A stretch of 64,000 nucleotides of DNA, taken from CBDCWO01 sp965223405 (lineage in GTDB: Bacteria > Bacteroidota > Bacteroidia > Chitinophagales > Saprospiraceae). The notes beneath the pieces are model-generated. The model was not told the origin of the DNA and did not search any database. It saw only the letters and a program-made list of their open reading frames with translations. Position 1 is the first letter of the stretch. Every line of letters begins with the position of its first letter. This document shows, piece after piece, positions 26,354-35,832 of this stretch. Location: NCBI GenBank assembly GCA_965223405.1, contig CBDCWO010000006.1, positions 3,906,001-3,970,000 of the forward strand, written 5' to 3'. The position numbers and the translations under genes are program-made.

Positions 26354-27247
26354 ATGAACAAAATGAAATTATTCAAAAATCTATTTGTGGTAGCGTTCTT
26401 ACTCCTATCCTTGAACTTATTCACATCTTGTGATAAAGATGATGATACCAAAGTGGACATCCCAACCAATATCGAAAAGGCCATAGCCGTTTTACAAGCT
26501 ATTCAAAGTGGAGATGTAACCGCTATGCAAGACTACATTAACCTTAACATGTACACTCAGCACAATTTGTCTTATCCGGATGGTGCAGCAGCGGTAATCG
26601 GTGCTACTCAATCCGGAGCATTCAATGGTACTACCATCAATACGCTAAGATCATTTGAAGATGGAGACTACATAGTTCTTCACTCAGAGTACGGAGGAAC
26701 TTGGAACAATGATACTCCGCAGATGGTATTTGACGTTTTTAAATTTGAAAATGGGCTTATTGTAGAACACTGGGACAATTTAGACAATAAAGTAGATGAT
26801 GGAGATGGGACCACTCAATCGAACGGAGCATTAACCCCAACTACTGATTTAGACCAAACTGCCGCCAATAGAACATTTATGCAAAACTTTACACAGGATT
26901 TCTTTATCCATGGAGATTATAGTGACAACAGCTTTGCTAATTTTTTCAACGAAAACGATTTCGTTCAGCACAGTCTGAATGCCGGAACGGATATTGCCGG
27001 TTTAAAAGGCTTTGTTCAGGGTGTTTTAGGTCAAGGTACCCCATTTTATAATTCTATTGACTTTATACATGTACAGGGAAATTTTGCATTAACCATGTCT
27101 GAAGGATTTCCTGACCAAAACACAGGTGCTGTGTCTGCATTTTATGATCTGTTTAGACTGGAAAATGGAAAAATTGTGGAGCATTGGGATGTGGTACAAG
27201 CCATACCTCCGAAGTCTAAGTGGGCGAACGACAATGGTAAATGGTAA
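26354..27247 (+). CDS. Lipoprotein with two SnoaL/NTF2-like domains
   Basis: The ATG at 26354 gives a lipoprotein signal (FVVAFLLLSLNLFTSC, Cys26) followed by an acidic linker. An upstream in-frame start at 26309 would bury the signal. The 297-residue product has two tandem NTF2/SnoaL-like domains (about 35-150 and 170-295), each ending in the family's F-x-F/L-E-N-G-x-I-V-E-H-W-D motif. These folds bind or convert small hydrophobic molecules, often as isomerases or hydrolases. It is the first gene of a run through egtD. It is closely related in architecture to the non-exported protein at 28001, suggesting a periplasmic/cytoplasmic pair. Confidence 0.85.
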   Translation: MNKMKLFKNLFVVAFLLLSLNLFTSCDKDDDTKVDIPTNIEKAIAVLQAIQSGDVTAMQDYINLNMYTQHNLSYPDGAAAVIGATQSGAFNGTTINTLRSFEDGDYIVLHSEYGGTWNNDTPQMVFDVFKFENGLIVEHWDNLDNKVDDGDGTTQSNGALTPTTDLDQTAANRTFMQNFTQDFFIHGDYSDNSFANFFNENDFVQHSLNAGTDIAGLKGFVQGVLGQGTPFYNSIDFIHVQGNFALTMSEGFPDQNTGAVSAFYDLFRLENGKIVEHWDVVQAIPPKSKWANDNGKW

Positions 27248-27268
27248 ATTTTCAAAATAAATAATAAA

Positions 27269-27598
27269 ATGACAACAGTATTAAAATATATTTTATCCAT
27301 AGGGTTCTTGTTAGCGGGAGGTGCAAAAGTTTTTAGAGCCAAGCCGATGGTTGAACAATTCAAAGAGTTTGGTTTGCCAAGCTTCGGTGTGGTCTTGGTA
27401 GGGGCTTTAGAGGTCTTTGGAGCGATTGGATTATGGTTGCCTAACTTGTCTATATATGCTGCTACCGGTCTGTTTCTGTTAATGATTGGGGCAGTTACTA
27501 ATCACCTAAAGGTGAAGCACCCTTTCAAACAATATGCTCCAGCACTAATATTAGGTTTGGTTTCCATAGCATATACCATTCTAATCTTCAAATTATAG
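27269..27598 (+). CDS. DoxX-like small membrane protein
   Basis: A 109-residue protein with four short membrane helices and the DoxX-like pattern KYILSIGFLLAGGAKVF, FKEFGLPSFGVVLVGALEVFGAIGLW, and a terminal helix LILGLVSIAYTILIF. It starts 21 bp after the SnoaL lipoprotein and ends 2 bp before the next gene, so it belongs to the same transcript. Confidence 0.8.
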   Translation: MTTVLKYILSIGFLLAGGAKVFRAKPMVEQFKEFGLPSFGVVLVGALEVFGAIGLWLPNLSIYAATGLFLLMIGAVTNHLKVKHPFKQYAPALILGLVSIAYTILIFKL

Positions 27599-27600
27599 AT

Positions 27601-27921
27601 ATGACGACAAAAGAAATAGGAACAAAAATTATTGAACTTTATACAGAAGGGAAATCTATTGAAGCAATTCAAAGTCTGTATGCAAATGATTCCATTAGTT
27701 TGGAATCTGTGCAAGGTGGAGGTCCTTCTAAAGAGTTGAAAGGCAAGGACAAATTATTGGAAAAGGCAAATTGGTGGGCAGAAAACAACACAACTCATAA
27801 CGCAAAATTGCGAGGCTCCTTCCCGCACGGAAATAGCAAGTTTGCAATATACTTCGATATGGATCTTTTTAACAAAGAAATGGGAAAAAGAATAAGACTA
27901 GAAGAAGTGGGTATTTATTAG
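27601..27921 (+). CDS. SnoaL-like protein truncated by an in-frame stop
   Basis: A 106-residue NTF2/SnoaL-type product (ELYTEGKSIEAIQSLYANDSISLESVQGG, then a central WWAENN and a strand FAIYFDMDLFN). The TAG at 27919-27921 interrupts the last strand. The same frame continues as VSEGKVIQEEFYYN to a stop at 27964-27966, which is exactly the expected family ending. One base change (for example AAG to TAG) would explain it. The protein may still fold without the last strand, or the gene is recently inactivated. It is 2 bp from the preceding DoxX-like gene. Confidence 0.75.
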   Translation: MTTKEIGTKIIELYTEGKSIEAIQSLYANDSISLESVQGGGPSKELKGKDKLLEKANWWAENNTTHNAKLRGSFPHGNSKFAIYFDMDLFNKEMGKRIRLEEVGIY

Positions 27922-28000
27922 GTTTCAGAAGGAAAAGTAATCCAAGAGGAATTCTATTATAACTAGGATTAAAATTTTAATATAATAATAATCTAAAACA

Positions 28001-28771
28001 ATGAGTCAAAAATTAGAAAATGCAAAGAATCTCTATCTCGAAGGAATTAGAGATGGCAAAATAGATGTGGTAGACCAATACTCCGGTGACCGTTACACAC
28101 AACACAGTACAGGCGTAGCTGATGGAGCCCAGGGGTTTAAGGACTTCTTTAAAGGCTTTTTAGAAAGGACTAAAGACAGAGATATTAGAGTAATAAGAGC
28201 CATTGAAGACGGTAGCTTTGTTTTCGTACACGTCTATCAAGATATTGATAATGGCACTGCCAAGTGGATTACAACCGATATGTTTGATACCGATGAAAAT
28301 GACAAACTTGTTGAGCACTGGGATGTAATAGCACCCTACCAAGAACCGGAAAAAAATATGGGGGGCACAGATCAGGTATTAGGAGATTTTGAGTTAAAGG
28401 ACTTAGACAAAACCGAAGAAAACAAAGCCCTTATCAGAAGTTTCTTTGTTGATGTATTTCAAAACGGAAATCATGACCAGGTGGAAGAATACATTTCTAC
28501 TGAGGAGTATATAAACAGAAATACACACGTGCCAAACGGAATAGAAGCGGTAAAGCAATTTTTGGCCACACAAGATTTCAACTATGACTTCATATTTAAA
28601 GTTATTGGGCAAGGAAATCACGTGGTGAGTTATTCTAAGGCTACATTAGATGGAACTGAGCTTGCGGTATTTGATATTTTCAGAATTGAAAATGGTAAAA
28701 TCGTAGAACACTGGGATAATATGGAACCGATTCCACCAAGAACGGAATGGGCAAATAACGGAAAATTTTGA
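28001..28771 (+). CDS. Cytoplasmic protein with two SnoaL/NTF2-like domains
   Basis: A 256-residue protein without a signal peptide. Two SnoaL-like domains (about 1-110 and 130-256) both contain the E-H-W-D signature (DKLVEHWDVIAP and NGKIVEHWDNMEP). It closely resembles the lipoprotein at 26354 in layout and final strand (PPRTEWANNGKF versus PPKSKWANDNGKW), so the two are paralogs. It ends 7 bp before egtB. Confidence 0.85.
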   Translation: MSQKLENAKNLYLEGIRDGKIDVVDQYSGDRYTQHSTGVADGAQGFKDFFKGFLERTKDRDIRVIRAIEDGSFVFVHVYQDIDNGTAKWITTDMFDTDENDKLVEHWDVIAPYQEPEKNMGGTDQVLGDFELKDLDKTEENKALIRSFFVDVFQNGNHDQVEEYISTEEYINRNTHVPNGIEAVKQFLATQDFNYDFIFKVIGQGNHVVSYSKATLDGTELAVFDIFRIENGKIVEHWDNMEPIPPRTEWANNGKF

Positions 28772-28778
28772 TTATCTG

Positions 28779-29930
28779 ATGGAATTAATAAAAGTATTTC
28801 AGGAGAAAAGAAAGCGTACAGAACTTATCTGTAAGCCTTTGACCATTGAAGATTATGTGGTGCAAGTAGCCATTTTTGCCAGTCCTGCAAAATGGCACTT
28901 GGCACATACTACATGGTTTTTTGAAACCTTTATTCTTAAAGAATATTCACCTACGTATAAAGAATTTCACAAGGATTTTAGTTTTCTTTTTAATAGTTAT
29001 TACAATAATGCTGGCGATAGAGTTTTCCGAGCCGACCGTGGAAATATGACTCGACCGGATGTCGAAGAAATTTATAACTATCGGAAGTATGTAGATGAAG
29101 CGATGCTTCATTTCATTTCCAGTAATGACGATACGGCAATATTAGAACTTATCACTTTGGGAATTCATCATGAGCAACAACATCAGGAATTATTGCTGAC
29201 GGACATCAAATATCTGTTGGGACATAACCCATTGTTTCCTGTGTATGACGCCAATACCTCTTTATTGGAAAATGAAGAAAATACCGAATCGGGTTTTCAT
29301 TTTGTAAAGGAAGGACTTTATGAAATTGGGTTTAAGGGAGTTGGATTTTGTTATGATAATGAATTGGGAGTTCATAAAGTCTATCTCAATGATTTTGAAA
29401 TGAATAAATCCTTGGTTACGAATGAAGAATACATTCGATTTATAGAAGATGGTGGTTACTCTGATTTTAATCTTTGGTTGGATGAAGGGTGGTCATGGGT
29501 ACAAACTAACAAAATTAATGCACCTCTTTATTGGCATAAAATAAAAAAGGAGTGGCATCATTTTACATTGATGGGTTTACAAAAAGTCGCTCCAAAATCT
29601 ATTGTCAAACATATTAGTTATTATGAAGCGGCGGCTTTTGCAGAATGGAAGGGAATGCGCTTGCCAACAGAATTTGAATGGGAAGTAGCAGCAGATAAGT
29701 TGAAATGGGGGAAACGATGGGAATGGACAAATAGTGCTTATTTGCCTTATCCAAAATTCACTAAAGCGGAAGGTGCAATCGGTGAATACAATGGAAAATT
29801 CATGATCAATCAAATGGTTTTGAGAGGAGCTTCCATTGCTACGTCACCAAATCATAGTCGAAAGACCTACCGCAATTTCTTTCATCCAGGTGCCCGATGG
29901 CAATTTACAGGTATTCGATTAGTGAAATAA
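28779..29930 (+). CDS. egtB: Ergothioneine synthase EgtB (iron-dependent sulfoxide synthase)
   Basis: A 383-residue protein with the two-domain layout of EgtB. The N-terminal DinB-like domain carries the iron ligands: HLAHTTWFFE (His40/His43) and HHEQQHQELL (His131 and His135, with the preceding His130). The C-terminal formylglycine-generating-enzyme-like domain spans about 175-383 (ETEFEMNKSLVTNEEYIRFI, LPTEFEWEVAA, GGARWQFTGIRLVK-like ending). EgtB couples hercynine to cysteine or gamma-glutamylcysteine with O2. It lies 7 bp after the SnoaL gene and 6 bp before egtD. No egtA, egtC or egtE is adjacent. The lyase that completes ergothioneine must be elsewhere. Confidence 0.92.
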   Translation: MELIKVFQEKRKRTELICKPLTIEDYVVQVAIFASPAKWHLAHTTWFFETFILKEYSPTYKEFHKDFSFLFNSYYNNAGDRVFRADRGNMTRPDVEEIYNYRKYVDEAMLHFISSNDDTAILELITLGIHHEQQHQELLLTDIKYLLGHNPLFPVYDANTSLLENEENTESGFHFVKEGLYEIGFKGVGFCYDNELGVHKVYLNDFEMNKSLVTNEEYIRFIEDGGYSDFNLWLDEGWSWVQTNKINAPLYWHKIKKEWHHFTLMGLQKVAPKSIVKHISYYEAAAFAEWKGMRLPTEFEWEVAADKLKWGKRWEWTNSAYLPYPKFTKAEGAIGEYNGKFMINQMVLRGASIATSPNHSRKTYRNFFHPGARWQFTGIRLVK

Positions 29931-29936
29931 AAAGGA

Positions 29937-30881
29937 ATGCACAAATTTAAAAACGAAGTGGAATCAGGTTTGAGTCAATCACCCAAATCTCTTCCTTCAA
30001 AATACTTTTACGATAAAATTGGAGATTCGCTGTTTGTTCAAATAATGCATTTGCCAGAATACTATCTAACAAGAGCTGAGTTAGATATATTTAAGAATAA
30101 GTCAAACCAAATTATTGATGGTCTTCATGTAAAAAAAGATGTTTATTTCGAGCTGATAGAATTAGGAGCGGGGGATGGTCTTAAAACGAATGAACTATTG
30201 AGATGCTTACAAGACAGAGGGTTTTCCTTTGATTATTTCCCAATAGATATTTCTCAAAATGCTTTGGATAAACTTGAAGATTTATTAAAAAAAGATTTAC
30301 CTGATTTAGGGATACAGAAACAACAAGGCGATTATTTTGAAATATTAGCCTCCTTAAAAAAATCGAATAATCCCAAAGTAATTCTTTTTTTGGGTTCTAA
30401 TATTGGCAACATGACTGATGAGCTTGCCACTCGATTCATTTATGATTTAGGAGCAAATCTTGTTGCTAATGATAAGTTTTTATTAGGCGTCGATTTAATT
30501 AAAGATGCTTCTATTGTTTTGCCAGCCTATAATGACAGTAAAGGAATTACTCGGGATTTCAATCTAAATCTTTTAAGTAGAATAAACAGGGAATTAGGAG
30601 GTGATTTTGATATTAAGCAATTTAGGCATCATCCAGAATATTCTGAAATTGACGGTATTGCTAAAAGTTTTTTGGTAAGCCTAAAAAAACAAGAAGTTTA
30701 CATCGAGGCTTTAAATAAATCTTTTAAATTTCAAAAAGGCGAAAAAATAGCAACTGAAATTTCAAGAAAATATAACAATGAAATCATTGAGAGATTAATT
30801 AAGAATACAGATTTCAAAATTGTTGAAATATTAACTGACGAAATGGGATATTTCGCTAATTACATTTTTACTAAATCGTAG
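29937..30881 (+). CDS. egtD: L-histidine N(alpha)-methyltransferase EgtD
   Basis: A 314-residue SAM-dependent methyltransferase of the EgtD type. It starts with the family opening SLPSKYFYDKIGDSLFVQIMHLPEYYLTRAE and has the SAM loop ELGAGDGLKT (about residues 77-86), then FLGSNIGNM and FLLGVDLIKD, and the C-terminal KFQKGEKIATEISRKY with Glu that contacts histidine. It trimethylates histidine to hercynine, the first step of ergothioneine synthesis, and feeds EgtB encoded just upstream. It is the last gene of this run; hairpins follow within 110 bp. Confidence 0.93.
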   Translation: MHKFKNEVESGLSQSPKSLPSKYFYDKIGDSLFVQIMHLPEYYLTRAELDIFKNKSNQIIDGLHVKKDVYFELIELGAGDGLKTNELLRCLQDRGFSFDYFPIDISQNALDKLEDLLKKDLPDLGIQKQQGDYFEILASLKKSNNPKVILFLGSNIGNMTDELATRFIYDLGANLVANDKFLLGVDLIKDASIVLPAYNDSKGITRDFNLNLLSRINRELGGDFDIKQFRHHPEYSEIDGIAKSFLVSLKKQEVYIEALNKSFKFQKGEKIATEISRKYNNEIIERLIKNTDFKIVEILTDEMGYFANYIFTKS

Positions 30882-30903
30882 ATGAATCACAATAACTTAA
30901 TTG

Positions 30904-30924
30904 GTGTTTTAGAAATTAAAACAC
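30904..30924 (+). terminator. Hairpin after egtD
   Basis: A perfect 8-bp stem GTGTTTTA/TAAAACAC with a 5-nt loop begins 23 bp after the egtD stop. The T tract is inside the stem, so intrinsic termination is only possible. Confidence 0.35.
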
Positions 30925-30986
30925 AAACTCAAAATACCTCATTATCAAATATCGGGTAATGGGAATCTGAGGGAAGTATCCAGCTT

Positions 30987-31019
30987 AAATTTTTCCACGC
31001 TCGATGCGTGGTAAAATTT
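30987..31019 (+). terminator. Long hairpin downstream of the egt run
   Basis: A 14-bp stem (AAATTTTTCCACGC with GCGTGGTAAAATTT, one mismatch) closes a TCGAT loop. It is symmetric enough to act on either strand. It is the strongest hairpin in this gap. Confidence 0.4.
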
Positions 31020-31417
31020 ACACTAAAAGTGATCGGCGCCGATTCACATCATCAACCATCGGTTCAAAGGTCACCGTACGCTTGCGCCGAAGCTTCAGCG
31101 TAGGAGCACGGTCGTATCCAGCTCCTACAAAGGTAGAGTATTTGATTTATTTTTATTAAACATTGTATATTGTTTGCTTATCAAGGGGGCAAACCAAGCA
31201 GTCATTAGGCTCGATCTCCTTTTATTGTTATATCGAGATATCCAAATAAAATGCACTAAATGAAATTAATATAAAAACCTTCAACACGTTCAATTCCTGC
31301 TTAGAGTATTTATATCAATTGTCTTGTTCTTTAATTGTGAATTTCAATTACTTTTGGAATGGTAATACCGAAGTGTGCGGATAGCAAGAGGCTGGGGCCA
31401 TTAAAAAACTATGAACA
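31020..31417. other. Non-coding gap before a serine hydrolase gene
   Basis: No gene was recognised. A GC-richer stretch (31040-31130) with the core GCCGAAGCTTCAGCG has the look of an intergenic palindrome; a related AAGCTTTAGCG core occurs at 40044-40055. The end (31370-31400, CGGATAGCAAGAGGCTGG) weakly resembles the 3' end of repeat A and again lies just before a start codon. Confidence 0.35.
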
Positions 31418-32854
31418 ATGAAAAGAAGTATATTGATATTTACAATCACTCTTTTCCAATATTCCTTAGCCCTTACACAAGGAGAAGCACATAGGATCAT
31501 AAAGGAAAGAATGGCATCCAAAAATATTCCGGGGATAGCCTTCTTGATTGCAAAAGATGGAAAAATTCTTGATGAAGGATATTATGGCAAAGCGAATGTC
31601 GAATTAGATGCTGAGGTTACCAAGAACTCAGTTTTTGCAATAGCGTCTATGAGCAAAACATTTACCGCCGCTGCGATCTTATTGATGGAAGAGAAGGGAT
31701 TGTTGAACCTGGATGATTCCGTCAAAAAGTACATTCCGGAAGCTCCCGATACTTGGGAAGCTATTACCATCAAGCACCTTCTTATGCATTCTTCGGGGCT
31801 TGTTGAAGATTGGGAGTTGCATGACTGGAATAAATCAAATGAGATGTTTCTGGAAACACATACGGATGAGGAGTTCCTGAAAATTCATTTCGATCAAGAA
31901 TTAAAATTCGAACCTGGAACGGACAACCGTTATGCAAGTGGTCCTTTTGTCTTGGGAATTGTTATTGAAAGAATCAGCGGTAAATCATACGGCGAGTATC
32001 TTGAAGAACACATCTTCGACCCTTTATCGCTGAAAGAAACTTTCGTTGACCACCCCTACAAGATTATTCCGCATAGGGTTTCTGGTTATTTTGATTATGA
32101 TCCCAAAATCATCAACAGTCCTGTTTCCGGAATAGGAAATGGTATTTTAATTGCTCCGGTGGCCTATGGCCGAGGGGATGCTGGCATTCGAACTACGACC
32201 GATGAATTATTGAAATTTTACACTGCGCTCTTAGAAACTGATTTTTTAAACGATCAATCCAGGAAATTGATGTTCGAACCGGCAAAGTTGGATAATGGTG
32301 ATTGGGTTTCTTACGGTGCTGGTTGGATGAATTGGCCTCTAGGAGGAATTGCAATTTCCGAGCACAGTGGAGTGTTCAGAACCGGATTCAGTAGTCAAGC
32401 ATTGGTTGTTCCCAAAGACAAATTTGTAGTAATTGTTCTAACTAACCTGAGAGGTGGTGCCAGTTTCCCTTTGGCTCAAAAACTGGCGTCATTGTACTAT
32501 ACACAGTTGCAGCCGTTATCAAGTAAAAGTCCGGTAAAGGACACCAACAAAGACCTAACCAATGTTCATTTTGACTTCTTTCAAAATATAAATTCCGGAC
32601 TGGACAATGTAAATATTAACAAGGTTTTCCCATTTTCCTATTATTCCAAGGAATTGAAAGCCATTATCTCAGAGACCGAGTCTGCTACCTATTTGGGAGA
32701 AAGAGATGTCCGGAATGAAGAAGTAAAGTTCTTTAATGTTAAAATTGACACCTTGAGATACTATCGTTTGAATGGAAAGAAAACGCATTATACAACGGTT
32801 TATCTTGACGAGAATGATAAAGTAGTTTTTCTTGATTACCCCGAAATAGAATGA
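31418..32854 (+). CDS. Secreted class C beta-lactamase-fold serine hydrolase with C-terminal extension
   Basis: A 478-residue protein with a Sec signal (MKRSILIFTITLFQYSLALTQ). The serine beta-lactamase fold shows S-x-x-K at Ser77-Met-Ser-Lys80 and the segment ITIKHLLMHSSGLVEDW. Tyr of the Y-x-N box sits in NRYASGPF, with Ser in place of Asn, and HSG stands in place of K-T-G (AISEHSGVFRTGF). A C-terminal domain of about 110 residues (from about 365) is outside the family core and rich in strands. It probably acts on peptides or esters outside the cytoplasm. It is a single-gene unit bounded by long gaps. Confidence 0.87.
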   Translation: MKRSILIFTITLFQYSLALTQGEAHRIIKERMASKNIPGIAFLIAKDGKILDEGYYGKANVELDAEVTKNSVFAIASMSKTFTAAAILLMEEKGLLNLDDSVKKYIPEAPDTWEAITIKHLLMHSSGLVEDWELHDWNKSNEMFLETHTDEEFLKIHFDQELKFEPGTDNRYASGPFVLGIVIERISGKSYGEYLEEHIFDPLSLKETFVDHPYKIIPHRVSGYFDYDPKIINSPVSGIGNGILIAPVAYGRGDAGIRTTTDELLKFYTALLETDFLNDQSRKLMFEPAKLDNGDWVSYGAGWMNWPLGGIAISEHSGVFRTGFSSQALVVPKDKFVVIVLTNLRGGASFPLAQKLASLYYTQLQPLSSKSPVKDTNKDLTNVHFDFFQNINSGLDNVNINKVFPFSYYSKELKAIISETESATYLGERDVRNEEVKFFNVKIDTLRYYRLNGKKTHYTTVYLDENDKVVFLDYPEIE

Positions 32855-32997
32855 ATAAATACACCACCACAAAACAAATGTCTTGGAACATATTTTATAA
32901 TCGCCTACAATTTTGTTCTTGATGTATTAGACCGCGGCTGGTAAAACATTCATACGATCATGAACGTGCTCAGCACCATACTAACTCTTAATAACAA

Positions 32998-33960
32998 CTA
33001 AATTTCATAATAGAATGCATCTCTTAATACTTCCAGACTCTTGGGCACGGCGGTATCAGGTGATTCAACCCCTTCAAATTCAAGCGATATCCACCCTTTG
33101 TACCCCACATCCCGCATCATTTGACCAATGGCAGGATAATCTATGTCCAGTGAATACCACTTACCGCCACCATAATAGGTTTTGGCCTGAACCAGGGATG
33201 TATGAGGAGCCATGAGCTTCAGCTGTTCCTCACGGTTTTCAAAAAAGTTGCCCGTATCCAAAGTCATTTGCAGCCATGGGCTGTCGATAGCATCCACAAT
33301 TCTCTTCACGCCCTCAGCGGTACGTCCAAGTCCCCAGTGGTTTTCCAAGCCTAGGACCACTCCACACTTTTGAGCAGTTGGCATGCATGCTGCAATGGAA
33401 TCAATCACCCATTTGAAGCCATCTTCATCTGTATAGCCCTCCAATGTCGGTTCAATACCCTTATTGGCCATGAGGTCGTCGAAGTTCTTCGAAGTTCCCC
33501 AACGCCCGGTATTCAATCGCATCGTGGGTATGCCTAAAGCGTATGCCAGTTCTATCTGCCTGATCGTTTTAGCTATGTTTTCGTCACGTTTTTCTTTTTC
33601 AGGATAAACATATCCCTGATGTGTGCTGAAACCCATTAGAGCTAATCCAGCGTGGAAGGCGCGCTTCTTGAGGTTTTGCAAATAGCCATTCTCTTCGGAG
33701 GTCATCTGTACCAGCAGTAGTTCGATGCCATCAAAACCCATAGCTGCTGCCTTATCAATGCACATTTCGATTGGTTTGTCTTCCTTGGGACCGTTAAACT
33801 GCCAAAACGAATAGGTCGAAACTCCAATCGGGTTTCTTCGAATATTACCTTGTCTTTCCACTTTTGGTTCTTCTTTAGGTGCAGAAGGGGTGCAAGCTCC
33901 GAGTACGGTTACCATGCCTAACGTGGAGGCGTTTTGAAGGAATTTTCTACGATCTGTCAT
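32998..33960 (-). CDS. Tat-exported sugar phosphate isomerase/epimerase-like lipoprotein (xylose-isomerase-like TIM barrel)
   Basis: A 320-residue protein whose N-terminus MTDRRKFLQNAS has the twin-arginine motif (Arg4-Arg5, RRKFL) followed by a lipobox VLGAC (Cys23). The mature part is an AP endonuclease 2/xylose-isomerase-like TIM barrel. It shows PIGVSTYSFWQF, GFDGIELLLVQM, NTGRWG, CGVVLGLENHWG (metal Glu and His), LQMTLDTGNFF (Asp), LVQAKTYY and GWISLEFEG (Glu). Such proteins in Bacteroidota accompany carbohydrate or inositol catabolism. No partner dehydrogenase is nearby. The gene runs opposite to its neighbours. Confidence 0.88.
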   Translation of the reverse strand: MTDRRKFLQNASTLGMVTVLGACTPSAPKEEPKVERQGNIRRNPIGVSTYSFWQFNGPKEDKPIEMCIDKAAAMGFDGIELLLVQMTSEENGYLQNLKKRAFHAGLALMGFSTHQGYVYPEKEKRDENIAKTIRQIELAYALGIPTMRLNTGRWGTSKNFDDLMANKGIEPTLEGYTDEDGFKWVIDSIAACMPTAQKCGVVLGLENHWGLGRTAEGVKRIVDAIDSPWLQMTLDTGNFFENREEQLKLMAPHTSLVQAKTYYGGGKWYSLDIDYPAIGQMMRDVGYKGWISLEFEGVESPDTAVPKSLEVLRDAFYYEI

Positions 33961-34459
33961 TTTGTTTGGATTTAATATCCATTAAAAATAGGGATTAATT
34001 CCTTCCATTCATAATAGGGATATGCAAACCAATGATTAAGATCCTCTATTGTGATTTGCCCTACCCGGTACCATCAACCTTGTCGGTTTTTTGATATATG
34101 TGGAATATGAATTATATGAAGCAGTCCTTATGATATATTTACTAAAAAAGTTGGAAACTGTGGAGTATATTCTGTCAATGGCAACTTATTTTCTCCAGTC
34201 AAAATCCATTTCAACATATAAATCAGGAACAACCTGCAAATCAGTTTTAAATAAAATTGCAACAACAGATTAATGAGGTTTGAAATTGAACGCTTATAGC
34301 ATCACCTACCATCCCATCCATGTCTAAATTTTCCCTATCGGTCAAATATAAATGCATTTCACTCTAGGCTTCATCATGTTTCATATCTTAGTGGAGCGAC
34401 GTGGACATGAGGTATACACGAACGTTGCACGTAATAAGAAAAAACGAAATCCATCAAAC
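33961..34459. other. Gap between divergently oriented genes
   Basis: The stretch between the Tat isomerase (minus) and the thioredoxin-like gene (plus) should hold both promoters. A 60-codon frame at 34091-34273 has no coding character. Just before the TlpA gene the sequence GAACGTTGCACGTAAT (34421-34436) recalls junctions seen at recombination sites; this is a weak impression only. Confidence 0.35.
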
Positions 34460-35533
34460 ATGAGAAACGTAATATTCATCTTATTCTCTCTAGCTTTGGT
34501 TAGCTGTAAGGACCATTCTGAAGAAAGGTATTATCAAATCAAGAATGCTTACCACATCGAATTAAATGAATTAAAGAATGACTTTTTAGAAGCAGTCACT
34601 GAAGAAGAGAAAATGGCGTTAATGGAAAAAATGCCGGATGGTGAGGCCTATATCGAAAGTGTCTATAATTTAGTAAGTGTCAATCGAAACAGCAATTATG
34701 CCATAGATGCTTGGGTTGAGCTGTTTAATTCTACTTGGTATAAAAATGATTCTATTTTCGATATGACTATCGATGCATTGACAGACAAACACACTAAGAA
34801 TGAAGACTTAGTCTCTATACTTCCCATGGCGTTATCTAAAAATAGCAATCCTAAAACAGAGGAATTTATTGAGAAAGTTTTAAAAGAGAATTCAAACCAA
34901 AAAATAAAAGGCATCTTCACTCTGGCTTTAGCACAAAAATATACACAAAGAAAGGATTCTAAGTTTTACAACTTAGACAAAGGGCTAGAACTTTTCAATA
35001 CTTTAAAACAAAATTATAGTTCTATTGAAATTGAGTACGGGGATGATCAGAAATTAACAAAACTTGGGACAATAGCAGATAATGCAATTTTTTCATTAAC
35101 CGCAATGTCCATCGGTAGCAAAATGCCTGAAGTCACTAGTACAGACCTAAAGGGGAATGAAGTGAAATTATCTGACTATTTGGGAAATGTTATTGTTTTA
35201 GATGTTTGGGCAACTTGGTGTGGCCCCTGTATCAAAATGATTCCACATCAAACAAAAATGGTAGAGAAATTAAAAGACAAACCATTCCAACTAATAAGCA
35301 TAAGTCTAGATGAAAAGGTCTCTACCATCAATAAATTTCAGGAGAAGACAAAGATGCCATGGATTAATTGGCACAACGGGAAAACAGGAGGAGTAATTGA
35401 TGATTGGGGAATTACGCAATACCCAACTATTCTGATAGTAGACCGTAAGGGAATTATTCGTCACCGTTCTAACGGAGCTATGAAAGGTGAAGAATTGGAT
35501 AGCATAGTCAATGACCTTTTAAGTGCTGATTAA
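34460..35533 (+). CDS. TlpA/ResA-type thioredoxin-fold lipoprotein
   Basis: The ATG at 34460 gives a lipoprotein signal (MRNVIFILFSLALVSC, Cys16). A longer in-frame start at 34352 would bury it. The 357-residue product has a helical N-terminal region (20-210) and a C-terminal TlpA/AhpC-like thioredoxin fold. The active site is W-C254-G-P-C257 in VWATWCGPCIKMIPH, and the cis-Pro is in YPTILIVD. It should reduce or isomerise disulfides in the periplasm, perhaps in cytochrome maturation or metal-linked redox. This is typical Bacteroidota architecture. It stands alone. Confidence 0.88.
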   Translation: MRNVIFILFSLALVSCKDHSEERYYQIKNAYHIELNELKNDFLEAVTEEEKMALMEKMPDGEAYIESVYNLVSVNRNSNYAIDAWVELFNSTWYKNDSIFDMTIDALTDKHTKNEDLVSILPMALSKNSNPKTEEFIEKVLKENSNQKIKGIFTLALAQKYTQRKDSKFYNLDKGLELFNTLKQNYSSIEIEYGDDQKLTKLGTIADNAIFSLTAMSIGSKMPEVTSTDLKGNEVKLSDYLGNVIVLDVWATWCGPCIKMIPHQTKMVEKLKDKPFQLISISLDEKVSTINKFQEKTKMPWINWHNGKTGGVIDDWGITQYPTILIVDRKGIIRHRSNGAMKGEELDSIVNDLLSAD

Positions 35534-35832
35534 CGAGTAAAATTCAAACATTTACTATGCACAATAGATTAACTTAAATCGACCCAACTAAATTCTTGGT
35601 TTCATAGAACAGAACAGGCTCAATGGAGTACTTCAAATGAAATTTTGAGCGATTATCCGAATGCTGGAATCTTAGAAAATAATCGTGTAATAACATAATC
35701 ATTGTAGATTGATTATATACTATCATTATTTTCAAATTAAGGTGGTACAATTGTTGAACCGTCGTTTAACTTTTATGAGAAGCGTTCTAATAATTCAGAT
35801 CTTTTTCTTATAACCTAAATGTCTGCAAAAAA

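Noticed and set aside
34091..34273. 60-residue plus-strand ORF
   Set aside because: No start context, no domain, low-complexity hydrophobic/basic content; most likely a chance frame in a promoter gap.
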